NCBI GenBank assembly: GCA_016647705.1
Contig: CM028335.1
Location: 10,120,905-10,184,904, forward strand
Source: Eucommia ulmoides
Lineage: Eukaryota > Streptophyta > Magnoliopsida > Garryales > Eucommiaceae
Length of the DNA stretch: 64,000 nucleotides
Direction: 5' to 3'
The notes beneath the pieces were generated by a model, which did no database searches, was not told the origin of the DNA, and saw only the letters and a program-made list of their open reading frames with translations. Below, piece by piece: positions 1 to 10,821 of this stretch (the first letter of the stretch is position 1; each line of letters begins with the position of its first letter). Made by a program: the position numbers and the translations under genes.

Positions 1-59
1 AAGGAGAAGAAGAAGAAGAAGAGGAGGGGTGGATAGGGTGGGGGAGGGGATAGATGGGA

Positions 60-2975
60 GGTGGTCGATGTTGTTACCAGCGGGAGGTGGGGGTGGGGGT
101 ATCGACGGGGGTTCAGAGAGAGAATCCGGTACTGACAATCAGCGTTAGATTCTCTCTAAAGAAAATGGTGCAGGGAGAAAGAAGAAGGAGGAGGGAAGTG
201 TAAAAAATATATATGTTAGCCTAGTAGAATACCCAAAAGGGGAGGTGAATTGGGTAATTAAAAAATTATCAGAATAAAATTCAATAAATCAAATAATTAA
301 TTTTAATCCTAAATTAATTATTATCTTTATATCATAGCGGGATAATATAATCAACTAAGTGCACACCCAAACAATAAAAATAACAAAGTAAATATAGCAG
401 CACACCAAAGATTTATACTGATTCACCAAGTTACTCTTGGCTAATCCAGTCTCCTGAGCTCCACGGAGGTCACACCCACTAAAACCAAGATCCATTTAAA
501 GGTAGGAACGAAACCCTCACACCGATTCTTTTACAGGTTCAGAATCAACCTTTACAATATCATTTTCTTAGGCTAAGGAAGAACATCTATTTTTTACAGG
601 CTAAAGAATAACCTAATTTTTTTTAACACTAAGGCTCAAGAATCAAAATTTTACAAAACACTCCAACTATCATTTTCTCAGGTAAGGATCGAACATTTAC
701 AAATCACTCAAATCGCAATTCTATCCAAGAATAATCACTACCTCAATCTCTTTACAGGAAGAGACTGAAACTCAGCTACCCTTAATTAAATACCCCCAAC
801 AGTATTTAACCCGTCACACTACTCACCAAAAAATAATAAGTAGGAAATCTCACTCGAAACTTCTACCACCCCAGATAAATAATAACTCAATTAATATCCC
901 AATTTAGTGATAGAAAAATATGAGATAAAAAAATATGATTTTGACTAAGATATGGGTAGCAAATTGAAGCACGTAATCAGATTTAAGAAATTGTTTATAA
1001 AAATATTTTCTTCAAAAATAAAAAACAATTTCTAAGATTAATTTCCAAACAATAATCAGATAATGCAATGAAAGAATATAATTAGAAAGATCTCACCCAG
1101 AATCCACAGAAAGAATGATTAGAACGATGTAACTTCAAATCCGATAACAACAAAGAATAATAGCAAGTGATCTTTAAGATCGTCTCTCAGAAAAACTCAC
1201 AATATTTTAATATAATAACTCTTAGAACAGCTCTCTTGATATTGATTAATTCTCTCTCATTAATGATATAAGAATTTCGCAAGTCAATATATAGGAGTAT
1301 GAGATCAGTATTCTAACGGTTAGTTTACATGTGTCATGACAATTAATAGCACTTATAGACCCCTTATATCATAATGACTTCATTTAGGTTCAATTCACTT
1401 AAAAACAGCTTTCAAATATTTCAATTAAACCCTCCAAATATTTCTCAATCTCAATTAATAAGAATAGAATCAATTTTTAAGTACTAAATTGAGAAACATT
1501 AATATTCAATAAACCATATTAATAGGATTTAATTAATATGTGAACCATATCTTAAATATAGAAAATATCTCTAAAATTTCTCTCAAATTCTAACAAAAAA
1601 CGGTTACTTTTGGATATAATCTCGGATAAAACAATATTCTGAAACAGCGCATCCGGTCGACCGGTCAGTCGACTGCCCAATTCAGGTTATAGCCAAGCCA
1701 TCGCCGTTGCATTCATCAGTCGACCTGCCTGTCGACCTGTAGATTCAGAGAGTTTGTTTTTCCTTCACCGGTCGACCTGTCGGTCGACTTGTAGATTCAG
1801 AAAGTTCAGCCCTCTTGGCCGGTCGACCTGTCGATCGACTTAGAGATACAGGATCTTTCAGCTGCTTGGTCCGGTGGACTTATCAGTTGACTGATGTCTT
1901 CTAGATCTCTTCTTTGAACACGTTTTTAACTTATTTTCTTTTACGTTTTCGCCCCTTTAACCATTTTCTCATCTAAATTAGCTCTACTAATATTCTTATA
2001 TTCCATTTTAGTCATTTAAAATTATTTCTTTTCAAATCACGTAGGAGCAAATGATTTCACGTAATCAAAACACACAAAAATAATAAAATATATTTTGTGT
2101 CATGTGTGTGTTCCTAATTAGGATATTAAGAGTTAAGATTCACCTGAGTTGTTTTCCATAATTTCTTCAAACTCTTAATTCTTCAATATCTTCAACATCA
2201 TCATTTAGCATCCATTTAATTTGCATCTTCATTACTGGAACTATAAATCACTGAAACACTAAACTAAAACGTTAGTTCTATCAAAACATCAATATTTAAT
2301 TGTTCATCAAAATTTTAGAATTAACAATATATATGTGTGTGTGTTAAGAAGTTCAAAGATAAAATAGTAATTGAATTAAATTTTGATAAGGTAAAATAGT
2401 AATTTAATTAAATTTTATTCTTATTGTAATATTTTGTTAGTGTTTGATCATGTCTTTTGGCCGATGAAAGCATAAAACATAATACCATATAATTTGGATT
2501 AATTACTACTAAGTTTATTTTAGAATTAGTTAATCTCATATTTTGTGAGATTAGGATATTTTCGCTAGAGAGAATAAAATTTAATCCCATATGTTAAACA
2601 TAAGAATATAATGATCATTCTCATTACCCATTTCAATCGAATCCACGTACCGTACCGTACATGTAGTGGTTTGGATGTTTGGTCATAATTTCTCTTCTAC
2701 TTTTGACAATTAATTAATCCAAATTAATTTTGACTTGTAAAACACACAAAGCAGCCTCATGCAAACGGTTTTCACCAACGCTATTTTTCTGTAAAAAACA
2801 GTCATATTTTATGTGCAACACATTTTGATTGGTGATGCACAAGCTCACGTATTGACAAGAAGGAAATATTCAAGGAAATCAGCTAAAATCTTAAGCTATG
2901 TTTTATATTTGTCTTCGCCTGCATCTGCATGCATCCATTAACATGTTCCATGCCCAAGAAGTTCGAGTAAGGGCT
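60..2975. repeat. Diverged duplicated segment, copy A (interrupted by solo LTR)
   Basis: Bases about 60-213 and 2327-2975 align, with substitutions and small gaps, to about 11780-12540. Shared landmarks are the AAAATGGTG(C/T)AGGGAGAAA block, GCCGATGAAAG, GTGCAACACATTTTGA, and CATTAACATGTTCCATGCCCAAGAA. The two copies lie about 9.7 kb apart in the same orientation. Copy A is split by the solo LTR at 214-2326; copy B is not, so the LTR came in after the duplication. No coding potential is seen. It may be a segmental duplication or two copies of an unrecognised mobile element; no clear terminal repeats were found. Confidence 0.8.
214..2326 (-). mobile_element. Solo LTR (Copia family of 15414-25985), reverse orientation
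   Basis: Read on the minus strand this 2113 bp block matches the LTRs of the Copia-type element at 15414-25985 end to end. The + strand starts TGTTAGCCTAGTAGAATACC, the complement of the LTR end near 17516, and finishes in TTAACA, the complement of the LTR start. It is flanked by a perfect 5 bp duplication, ATATA, at 209-213 and 2327-2331. No internal retroelement sequence adjoins it, so it is a solo LTR left by LTR-LTR recombination. The stretch 1655-1850 has seven intact GTCGAC palindromes, the same cluster as in the other LTRs. Confidence 0.9.
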
Positions 2976-3242
2976 TAAAAAAATAAAAGTTCAAGTAAGG
3001 CCACGAACACCCCATAAGTAAGTCGAAACTCTCGTGGACTAATAATTTTAAATTTTATTTTATCAATTTATCATTTCATTTTTTAAGAACTTTTAAAATC
3101 GAAAAAAAAAAAAAAAAAAGAGGTATTCAATACAACTACGAATTCATGCAAAATGAAAAATTATTTACTCATTTTATAGGGAAAAAATTATTTAGTAGAA
3201 CTTTTTTATAAACGGAGAAAATTAAAAATAAAAAAAAAATAA

Positions 3243-3273
<31 letters not shown>

Positions 3274-4484
3274 GCTTATAGAAACCTTTTTTTTCTTACA
3301 CTAAAACTCAAACGCTTAGATTTTTATCCTTCTTTTTATTGTAAAGGTGCTTGATGAGGGAAAAAAAACAAAGAAAGGCAACAAAAAATATTTTAAAAAT
3401 AATATAAATGCAGTATTTGGTTCACAATAAATATAAACTTTTGAAAAATAAAATGAAAAATATGAAAAATGAAGTGAAGAAGTTTTTTGTGTGAAAATTC
3501 TAGGCGTGTCAAATAATTTCCAGAAAAACAACAAGAAATAAGAAATTCTAATATTTATTAGTATGCAATTAAGAAATTCATATATATTTTAAGATGGGTA
3601 AAATAATATTTCTTATTATTAGATAATGGCACTGGATAAATTTTAATAATGTAGTAGTAAAGTTAAATTAATACTTTTATTTTTAAAAACACCTACAGAG
3701 GGTATCGTTGATATCTCCAAAATGAAAGGGAGTACCCTTATAGATTTTTTAAATGACAAGGGGTGTGACTAAAATTTACCCACTTACAGGGCGAGGTGGG
3801 GTAAGGTGGAGTTAATTTTTTTTTATTTGTTAAAAAAAAAGTTGAAAAAATGTATATTTTTTTCAATAAAGATATTAGTATAAAAAGATAAAAAAGAAAA
3901 ATATACTTAAAAAAAACTTAAAAAGATATTTATGTATTTTCATTTTAAATTATTTAATTATTTTTAAATTGTCAAGGATAAAATTGCCATTACACTAAAT
4001 TTTTAACTTATTGAAGAACTAATAGTGTTTGACCAAAATGATAAGGGTGACCGGTATTTTCCAAATGGGCATGAGAATTTTGTATATTTAGGTAAAATGG
4101 TAAATAACCCATTTTGAATTATTAGTTTTTAATTAAATTTGTACAATTTTCAATTCTACTTTAAACTAATTTTTATAAGTATGTGGTACTAACTCCATTA
4201 ATTAAGCTATGCATCCTGTTAGGTAATTAAGATTTAAAATTGAGATTCATAGTTCACACTCAATTAATGATTTTTTTTTATTATTATGAATAATTGAACA
4301 GAAGAAATACTAATTTCTTTCCATTGTTATGATTTTTATTTTGTTTTTTTTCTTTTTCTTTAAAAAAGAAACCATAATTTTAGGCCAGAAGTACTAATCC
4401 AAGGAAGACTCTAGCCTCCCTTAAAACTTTAAATTTTTTACTTTTACTCTTATATTTTTCAAAAAGAATTAATTAATTTTTTTA
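2976..4484. other. AT-rich non-coding stretch
   Basis: Very AT-rich DNA with homopolymer runs, for example A at 3102-3119, and a (TA)n tract near 3247-3274. Only short ORFs are present and none resembles a known protein. Part of 3690-4110 has the look of old transposon end sequence, but no boundaries could be set. Confidence 0.5.
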
Positions 4485-5041
4485 GGACAAAATACATTTT
4501 AAACCCTCTAACTAATAACACATTTCTATGTAGTTTAATAAATTTTTTCATTTCAGTTTAAACCCTTTAAGGATGTACTCAATTTTAAATGGTCCTTCTG
4601 TTATATTTTTCATCAGATGTTAACAGAAAAAATATTGTTTGAGGGGTAAAACGATATTTTTACTACTCTCTCTCTCTCTCTCTCTCCGAACATGGGGTGC
4701 TCTCTGTTAAAACAAAGGGCACCCCATGTTCGTTGGTGGTGTTCCTTTTCGGGGGGGAGGGGGGAGGAAGAAAGAGGTGAAGAAGGGTTGTGAGGTAGAG
4801 AGAGAGAGAGAGAGGTGAAGAAGGTTGAGCGGCGAAGAAAGAAGAAAAAAGAAAAGAAAAAAATAGTAAAAAAACCGTTTTACCTCTCAAAAAATGATAT
4901 TTCTGTTTTGGATTAAAAATATAACAGAATAACTATTTAAAACTGAGTGCATATTTAGAAGGTTTAAACTGAAATGAAAAAAAAAATATTGAACTATATA
5001 AAAACGTGTTAATAGTTAGAGAGTCTAAAATGCATTTTGCC
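4485..5041. mobile_element. MULE-like foldback MITE
   Basis: The two ends are long inverted repeats: the first about 180 bases, beginning GGACAAAATACATTTTAAAC, pair with the last about 180, whose complement begins GGCAAAATGCATTTTAGAC. Flanks ATTTTTTTA on the left and ATTTTTTAT on the right suggest a roughly 9 bp target duplication, as in Mutator-like elements. The core holds (CT)n and (GA)n tracts and a perfect 14 bp hairpin, arms CGAACATGGGGTGC and its complement, at 4687-4732. No transposase is present, so the element is non-autonomous. Confidence 0.7.
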
Positions 5042-5049
5042 ATTTTTTA

Positions 5050-5458
5050 TATAGAGTGGTCATAGTCACTCTCAACCCAAAAAATTTACTCATAAGATGA
5101 GGCTTTCCCTATCACTTATAATTTGATCACAAGTTCCTTCCACATCTGATGTGGGATAAACTCAACAATTAATCTCCTGGTCACAAATCAAACTTTTGGC
5201 CCACTAATTAACCCTTCTCACTTTATGGTTATTGGGTTAGAGTTGTAACGAGAGTTATTGTAACTTGAATTCTGATACCAATGTAGAATGGTCTTGGACT
5301 TTGATACTAATGTAAAGTAGTCTTGAACTTTGATACTAATGTAGGGTGATCGTGAGATTCTCTCAATCCTATAAACTAGCTTATGATGTGAGTCTTTCCA
5401 TCACATTTATAATTTGATTATCAATCATTTTCACATCCGATGTGGGATAAATCCAACA
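5050..5458 (-). mobile_element. TRIM-type miniature LTR retrotransposon
   Basis: Two direct repeats of about 125 bp (5050-5175 and 5337-5458) flank a roughly 160 bp internal region. On the minus strand the LTR begins TGTTGGATTTATCCCACATC and ends in CCTACA, giving TG..CA termini typical of plant TRIMs. The internal region, read on minus, contains TGGTATCAGAATT near 5265-5280, a primer-binding site resembling the initiator Met tRNA complement. There is no coding capacity. A clear target duplication was not found. The internal part next to the 5' LTR shows a roughly 29 bp tandem repeat containing the PBS-like motif. Confidence 0.75.
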
Positions 5459-5559
5459 TAATTTTCATAAACTCCTTCTAATTTATATTAGTAAGCGTAG
5501 ATTTAAATTTTTGAGATATTCGGTGGCAAGTCCTTTATTTCACCCTTAATTTTAAAAAA

Positions 5560-6060
5560 GTCCCGGAGGCGGAAGCAATTTGTGTTTTAGTCCCTCCTAT
5601 TTAAAAAAGATGAAAACTCAATACACACGCTTGCACACGCATAGTGACATGTAATTATTTTGTGTGTTAGATATAACAAATATTACTGTATTTTGTAACA
5701 TGTAACTAATTTATGTGTAAAAATTTGTTAAATGTAACAAAAATTACATAAAATACATATAATTAATTATATGTAACTAAATGTACAAAAATACATGTAA
5801 CTAATATTAAACTAATTTATGTGTGTAATATTTGTTAAATGTCACAAATATGACATAAATACATGTAATTTGTAACGTGTAATTAATATTACTTAAGTAT
5901 ATGTAACAAAAAATACACAGATATATGTAATATATAATAATTATTAAATTGTAACTAAAATTAAGTATATGTAACTAATATTCATTATAATATGAATTTA
6001 CTCATCAAAACTCTCTTTACAATCCCTGCAATACCTGCACATGCGGAACTAAAATTTAAG
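5560..6060. repeat. AT-rich degenerate short-repeat tract
   Basis: The motif TGTAACTAAT and its variants (ATGTAACAAA, TGTGTAAAAATTTGTTAAA) recur many times between about 5640 and 5990 with no fixed period. No ORF of interest is present. It is probably a decayed minisatellite or the inside of an old element. Confidence 0.5.
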
Positions 6061-6209
6061 CAAAACTCAATTTAAGGGATTAAATCAAAATTATGTCTTA
6101 AACAGATTTTTTTTTTTTAAATTAGATCTATCATTTGAGATTAATGCCCAATTATCCCTAAATTTTTTTAAACTCCATAAATATTCTAGATTCACCATTG
6201 GTTTCAGGC

Positions 6210-6249
<40 letters not shown>

Positions 6250-6656
6250 TAGTGTATAACCCGTGCCTAAAGGCACGGGTGTAAAACAAAAAATAAATAA
6301 ATATATATATATATATATACAAAAAAAAAATTGACATAATCTCCTCTATTTATACAACATTCCACACCTATTTCATTTGAACATCCCTAACGATAACAAT
6401 TGAAAACTAACAATCGAGAACAATCACCATTTCACACATTATTTATTCTCAATAAGAAAAAAACTAAAATATTAACAAATACCCACTATTTAATGAAGAA
6501 TAATTCAAAGAGATTTAATAATAGCATACAACTGTGTGTCATGTTCTCTAAACAACATTCCTTCCTAAACCAACAAATTTTGATCTAACAAAAAAAAAAA
6601 CACAATAAACAGACGGGGCAATACCTGAAGGCAGAACGATGAACACAGGATAACAA

Positions 6657-7022
6657 TTAGAAGTGAGGCACGCCAGTGAGTTTGACTACTTCAGCAGCAG
6701 CAATAGCAGCTTTAGCTGCAGCTGCTGTTGCCATGGCAACAGCCAAAGCATTCTTTTTCTGCTCTTCGGTTGCCTCGTTTAATGTCCTCTGTGGAGCACC
6801 AAGCGCCGAATATTGTCTGAACTTTAGCCTCCCAAACACCTAACTCAACTTCTTTGATTTCTAGAAATTTCAAGTTTGAAAATCGTTCATTAACCAAAAC
6901 CCATTATTAATCAATAGAAACTGCGAGGGAAAAAAGTGAAATCTAACCTTTTTCAGGCTTGATTTCGTCTCGGAGATGAATATCCTCTTGACAAAACTGA
7001 ACCAGCTCCTCTTTTTCCTCAT
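6657..7022 (-). pseudogene. IQD-family gene fragment (exons 1-2), captured
   Basis: Exon 1 (7022-6948) encodes 25 residues beginning MRKKRSWFSFVKRIFIS, the N-terminus of IQ67-domain (IQD) calmodulin-binding proteins. It ends at a GT donor in phase 0. Exon 2 starts at 6839 after an AG and encodes FGRLKFRQYSALGAP then RTLNEATEEQKK, followed by the Ala-rich helix seen just before the IQ motifs in this family. The frame then runs into a stop at 6657 within about 60 codons. The IQ67 domain is therefore lost and the piece cannot be a working IQD protein. Both exons keep their reading frame and splice sites. It lies between the two Helitron 3'-end copies. The family assignment rests on remembered N-terminal sequence. 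Confidence 0.75.
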
Positions 7023-7298
7023 CAGAGTTTCATAAGACTTCAGCCAACAATTTTATCAAACACCTTGCCTACGCCTTCAACCCGATTTCAAATAAAACCC
7101 AATCATTTTCTCAGCAAAAAAACACAAAAAATCACTGAAAAATTATGCTTCATGAATTAAAGCAGACCATACATACCTTCGGATTCCTCAATCATGAAAA
7201 AACTTCACCGTTTTTACTGTTAAAAAAAAACAAAAAACATTCCACATCAGTTGAAGAATCTCCTCAAAACTTCAAATCATGATCATCCAAATGGATTC

Positions 7299-7333
7299 CT
7301 AGCGTATAACCCATGCCTAAAGGCACGTGTGTT
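7299..7333 (-). mobile_element. Second, internal Helitron 3'-end copy
   Basis: On minus this reads as a hairpin (GGCA..TGCC core, partly decayed arms around 7311-7329), then GTTATACG and CTAG. It closely matches the true terminus at 6249-6285. The base after CTAG is G rather than T. It is an internal, degenerate Helitron terminus, from either a nested element or an older end that was read through. Confidence 0.7.
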
Positions 7334-7488
7334 AACAAAATGAACATCAAATTGTGTAACTTTTTTCACAAACAAAAACAGAATCAGAAATAGGGAGCAG
7401 GAACAGAAACAGAAACATGGAACAGAAACAGGGAACAGGAACAGAAATAGGAACAGAATCACTCACTAATCTGATGTGTTGCATGTGC

Positions 7489-7690
7489 ATAATTTAAAAA
7501 ATCAAATTTAAACAAATTTTCCAAATCAAATTACTCACTAATTCGATTTCAGTCTTGTAAGCTATGACTCAAAAAATATTTTCAACTGAAGGAAAGTATA
7601 TGTGATAACACTATTTATCAAACTGAAATCGGATTAGTGAGTGATTTGATCTAGAAAATCTGTTTAAATTTGATTTTTTAAAATTATGAA
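7489..7690. repeat. Inverted repeat (foldback) inside the Helitron
   Basis: Bases about 7489-7552 pair with 7622-7690. For example, ACTCACTAATTCGATTTCAG on the left matches the complement of CTGAAATCGGATTAGTGAGT on the right. The arms are about 65 bp and roughly 90% identical, with a loop of about 70 bp. No flanking duplication was recognised. It could be a MITE or local inverted duplication. Confidence 0.7.
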
Positions 7691-7734
7691 CTTGAAAATG
7701 TCAACTTTTACGAAATTAAAAAATTAAACTCAAC

Positions 7735-7737
<3 letters not shown>

Positions 7738-7793
<56 letters not shown>
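7738..7793. repeat. (TA)n microsatellite
   Basis: About 27 uninterrupted TA units. Similar shorter tracts occur at 6213-6248 (next to the Helitron 3' end), 10311-10340 and 11706-11726. Confidence 0.95.
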
Positions 7794-7795
<2 letters not shown>

Positions 7796-8504
7796 TGCAC
7801 GATATATCGCAAAATGCAGAAGCAGGATCAGAAACAAAAAACAGAAACAGAAGCAGGATCAGAAACAAAAACAAAATCAGAAATAAAGAGCAGGAACAGA
7901 AACAGAAACATGGAACAGAAACAGAAACATGGAATAGAAATAGGGAACAGGAACAGAAATAGGAACAGGGAACAGAACAGAAACAGATGCAAATTTAACC
8001 TGATTTGAGAGCTGAGAATATCCCAGAAATTTGTTCTTTAAATTTGAGGGGAGAATATCATTATATGCAAATAATAAATAAATGGACTGTAAATCATTAT
8101 TTACAAACACATACTATTCAAACAGAGATATAGAGCTGCCTATAGATTCTCTTACTAATAGCATCAACCAAATGTCAATAGTTCCAAACTTACTAAATAA
8201 CTAAACAACTCAATTAATCAACAATTTATTGGAACAACTAAAGAAACCAATTAAAGAAAATGAAAAACAAAATATGAAGTTATGCCCACTTACTCATAAG
8301 TTAAGTTATTACCTGAAGATATTGAGAGTGGTATATTCACTTGTGGAAATCTGAAAATGAAAAGATCATATCAATATACCTAAAACAAAGAACTCAAATA
8401 AAAATCCCAAAAAAGAATCAAATCAAGAATGAGGCATTGTCCCGGAAATGAATTAAATTCCTACAATATAAAAGATAAAAACGAAATTCCTAAAACCTAA
8501 TGAA

Positions 8505-9125
8505 AACAAAATCCATAAAACCAAATGGATTGTACCGATTGTAGCCATTCATTTGTTCTTGCTGCATATTGAGCTTCACAAAAAAAAAATGAAAAAAAAT
8601 AAATACACACATACACACACATACAAATTGAATTTGAAAATTTTAAATTGGGGTGTGTTTGTACCTTTGGCCTAAACCCTTGGTTTCGCCAATCAATTTC
8701 GAATTGCATTGATCCTGAATTTGTATCAATCGTGTTGTATCCATCGCTCAATCCTCCTCGAATACTTTGATTCGAGATTGAACCTCCCAAGCTCAAATCG
8801 AGGTTATGATCCGTTGCAATATTCGAATTTTCTGGGAGATTTAGAAGGATTGTATCATGATTTTCTGAAAAAAAAGACTGAATTGCAATTTTGATGAAGT
8901 TTAGTATTTACCAAAATCAAGCTCATTTTTGTAAATGGTGGGATCAAAATTGGTAACAACATCCCTCCCATTACATTTAATAGCAGCTTTGTCATAAGCC
9001 CTAAAAAAATATACTAATTATAATTAAATCCCCAATACTTTTGACAAAACCCATGAAAAAAAATAAAAAAAACCAATCACCTGGCTGCTTCAATTTCAGT
9101 ATCAAAGAGACCCAAATACACATAC
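8505..9125 (-). pseudogene. AP2/TOE-like transcription factor fragment (4 exons), captured
   Basis: Exon a (9125-9081) encodes YVYLGLFDTEIEAA. Exon b (9000-8912) encodes [20 protein letters not shown]. Together they are the second half of the second AP2 DNA-binding domain of AP2/TOE/RAP2.7 proteins. Exon c (8864-8665) encodes DHNLDLSLGGSISNQ and WRNQGFRP; the LDLSLG stretch is the EAR-like repressor motif following the domain in this family. Exon d starts at 8573 with LNMQQEQMNGYNRYNPFGF. All joins have AG/GT signals and matching phases, and no stop breaks the frame. The first AP2 domain, the start of the second and the N-terminus are missing, so it is a truncated capture in the Helitron. Whether it is transcribed is unknown. 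Confidence 0.82.
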
Positions 9126-9357
9126 CTATTTAGAAAGAAAAAACATTAAATAAATATGAGCAATTTAATTGTAAGAAGGAATGAAGGAGGATAAATAATG
9201 GGGGGTTGAAAGTGTTACTTTTTTCCTAAGAATTGGCCCAATAATATACAAATATAAAAACATATATTTGGGATGCACAGAAAGTAGGGAACAGAAACAG
9301 AAATACTGAAACAAAATAGGGAAAATAAGCAAAAGTATTCCTAGTGCATTTACTTAC

Positions 9358-9442
9358 TCCCCAGCTCCTGCTCCTCAACTTCCTTGAGATACTCTTGGAT
9401 TGAAACCGTCTGCTCAGCCTCCTCTTCAAATTCATCTGCCAT
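9358..9442 (-). pseudogene. UBR7-like first exon, captured
   Basis: An ATG at 9442 opens MADEFEEEAEQTVSIQEYLK, then EVEEQELG, ending at a GTAAGT donor after 9358. This resembles the N-terminus of plant UBR7-type E3 ligases (UBR box plus PHD finger), which begin with an acidic MAD.. stretch and an INEYL/IQEYL motif. The UBR and PHD domains are absent from the window. Upstream DNA to about 10130 is GC-richer and may be captured 5'UTR or promoter sequence. The exon leaves one base over, whereas AP2 exon a needs two, so direct splicing between them would not keep the AP2 frame. Identification is from memory of the family and moderately sure. Confidence 0.6.
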
Positions 9443-10310
9443 TTTTCACGAATCTGGATACAGAAACAAACATATAACGATTATTTCAGCTCAAATCGAT
9501 ATCTAATTGAATAAAACCGCCAATTCATAAAAAAATTACCTGAGAAAAACAACAACAGAAACAGTAACCCTAGATTCTTCGACCGAAACAGTTATCGAAC
9601 GCAGAATCAAATGCGATGAACAAAAACCTCAATCAAGAATAGAGAATCAAATTAGATGAACAAAAATTAATTCAGAAAAAACCAAATCAAAATTGAAAGA
9701 AACGCACTCAAACCACCGTTGTGTTTTGGAGGTGAGGATGCCGTCGAACCTTGAAGATGGAAAGAGAAGCGACGGGTGGCAAGGAATCGAAGCTACCTGG
9801 CTGGCGGTGAGTTCGATTGACGGTGGAGAAAAGAGAGATGGCGACGACGGCGGTGGTGATCGATCGAAGGTTGAGCGAAGAGGACCGATCAATCGATGTC
9901 GGCTGGGAGTGTTGAGGATCTGGCGATGGCGATGGCGATGGTGAGGGCTAGAGAGACGGCGAGGGCACCGCAGTGCTCCAGTTGTAGCGGCGACCGCGAC
10001 GAAGTGTGAGTGAGAGAGAGGAGCGATGGCGAACGGCGATGGCGAAGGAGCTCTGCGAAAATTGTGGAGGCAATGAATTCGGCAGTAAATGCAAGCAAGG
10101 ACACACGAAGTAAATGCAATCAAGGACACTGTTGACTGTTGATGATTGTAAGTGTTAAAAAATAAGGTTGATGGTAAGTGTTGGATGCTGTATATTATAG
10201 ATATATATTATATAGATATGTTGTATATAGATGTTGTATATATCCAGAGACATCCAACGGCTACGAATATCCAGAGACATCTAACAGCCCTAAATGTAAA
10301 TTAGCTGATT

Positions 10311-10358
<48 letters not shown>

Positions 10359-10821
10359 ATTTTTTTATTTTTTTATTTTTTTTATTTTTTTTATCTTAAA
10401 CTTATCCACCCCTAGATGAGAGGACATAAAGACAAAATGATTACATTTTACTTCTTCGATGCAAGGGTAATTTGTCAACATGATGTATGATATTTTCTGC
10501 TAATATTATAGTTAAATTTTCATGAATTCAAAACTACCTTTTCAAACCTAATTTTCCTAATTTTTAAAATATAATTTGTGGCGAGACTATATTGAATGTT
10601 AATGATCACGCAGAAAAACAAATATAATTTTGTTTTTTAATGTAACTTGCTTTTTAAAAAAAGTGGTACTAATGACTATATTCAACGTAAATGATCAAAG
10701 TGAAAATCTATAATCCATGCTTTTACAATAATTAATGATAAATAGTTGCAAAAGAGATTTTTTTTCTGTTACCCTGCGTTTGGTGCATTGGAATAAAGTG
10801 AAATAGCAATAAAATGATTTA

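Larger units (their letters stand above)
7376..7990. repeat. CAGAAACAGGAA minisatellite, two blocks
   Basis: Blocks at about 7376-7460 and 7814-7990 are built from variants of GGAACAGAAACAG and CAGAAACATGGAACAGAAAC. The short ORFs found here only translate the repeat and are not genes. A third short trace occurs near 9283-9312. They sit inside the Helitron. Confidence 0.75.
6249..10201 (-). mobile_element. Non-autonomous Helitron carrying host gene fragments
   Basis: Read on minus, the 3' terminus is a hairpin (arms GGCACGGG and CCCGTGCC around a 4-base loop, 6260-6279) followed by a short spacer and CTAG at 6252-6249, with T at 6248. This is the Helitron rule of hairpin plus CTRR before a target T. 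The 5' end on minus is A|TCTATAATATACAGCATCC at 10202/10201, again as expected (TC start, inserted between A and T). The element is about 3.95 kb and codes for no Rep/helicase. It contains, all in the element's own direction, a UBR7-like exon (9358-9442), AP2-like exons (8505-9125) and IQD-like exons (6657-7022). Boundaries are inferred from terminal motifs; an empty site would prove them. Confidence 0.82.

Noticed and set aside
7376-7990. CRISPR-like array from evenly repeated CAGAAACAG units
   Set aside because: The units are contiguous and degenerate with no spacers, and the genome is clearly plant nuclear; it is a minisatellite.
9125-9358. A functional UBR7-AP2 fusion transcript from the Helitron
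   Set aside because: The donor phase after the UBR7-like exon does not match the phase needed by AP2 exon a, so direct splicing would shift the AP2 frame.
9647-10129. 160-codon minus-strand ORF in the 5' part of the Helitron
   Set aside because: Composition is driven by GCGATG/GACGGC repeats, overlapping ORFs exist on both strands, and no domain or family pattern is visible.
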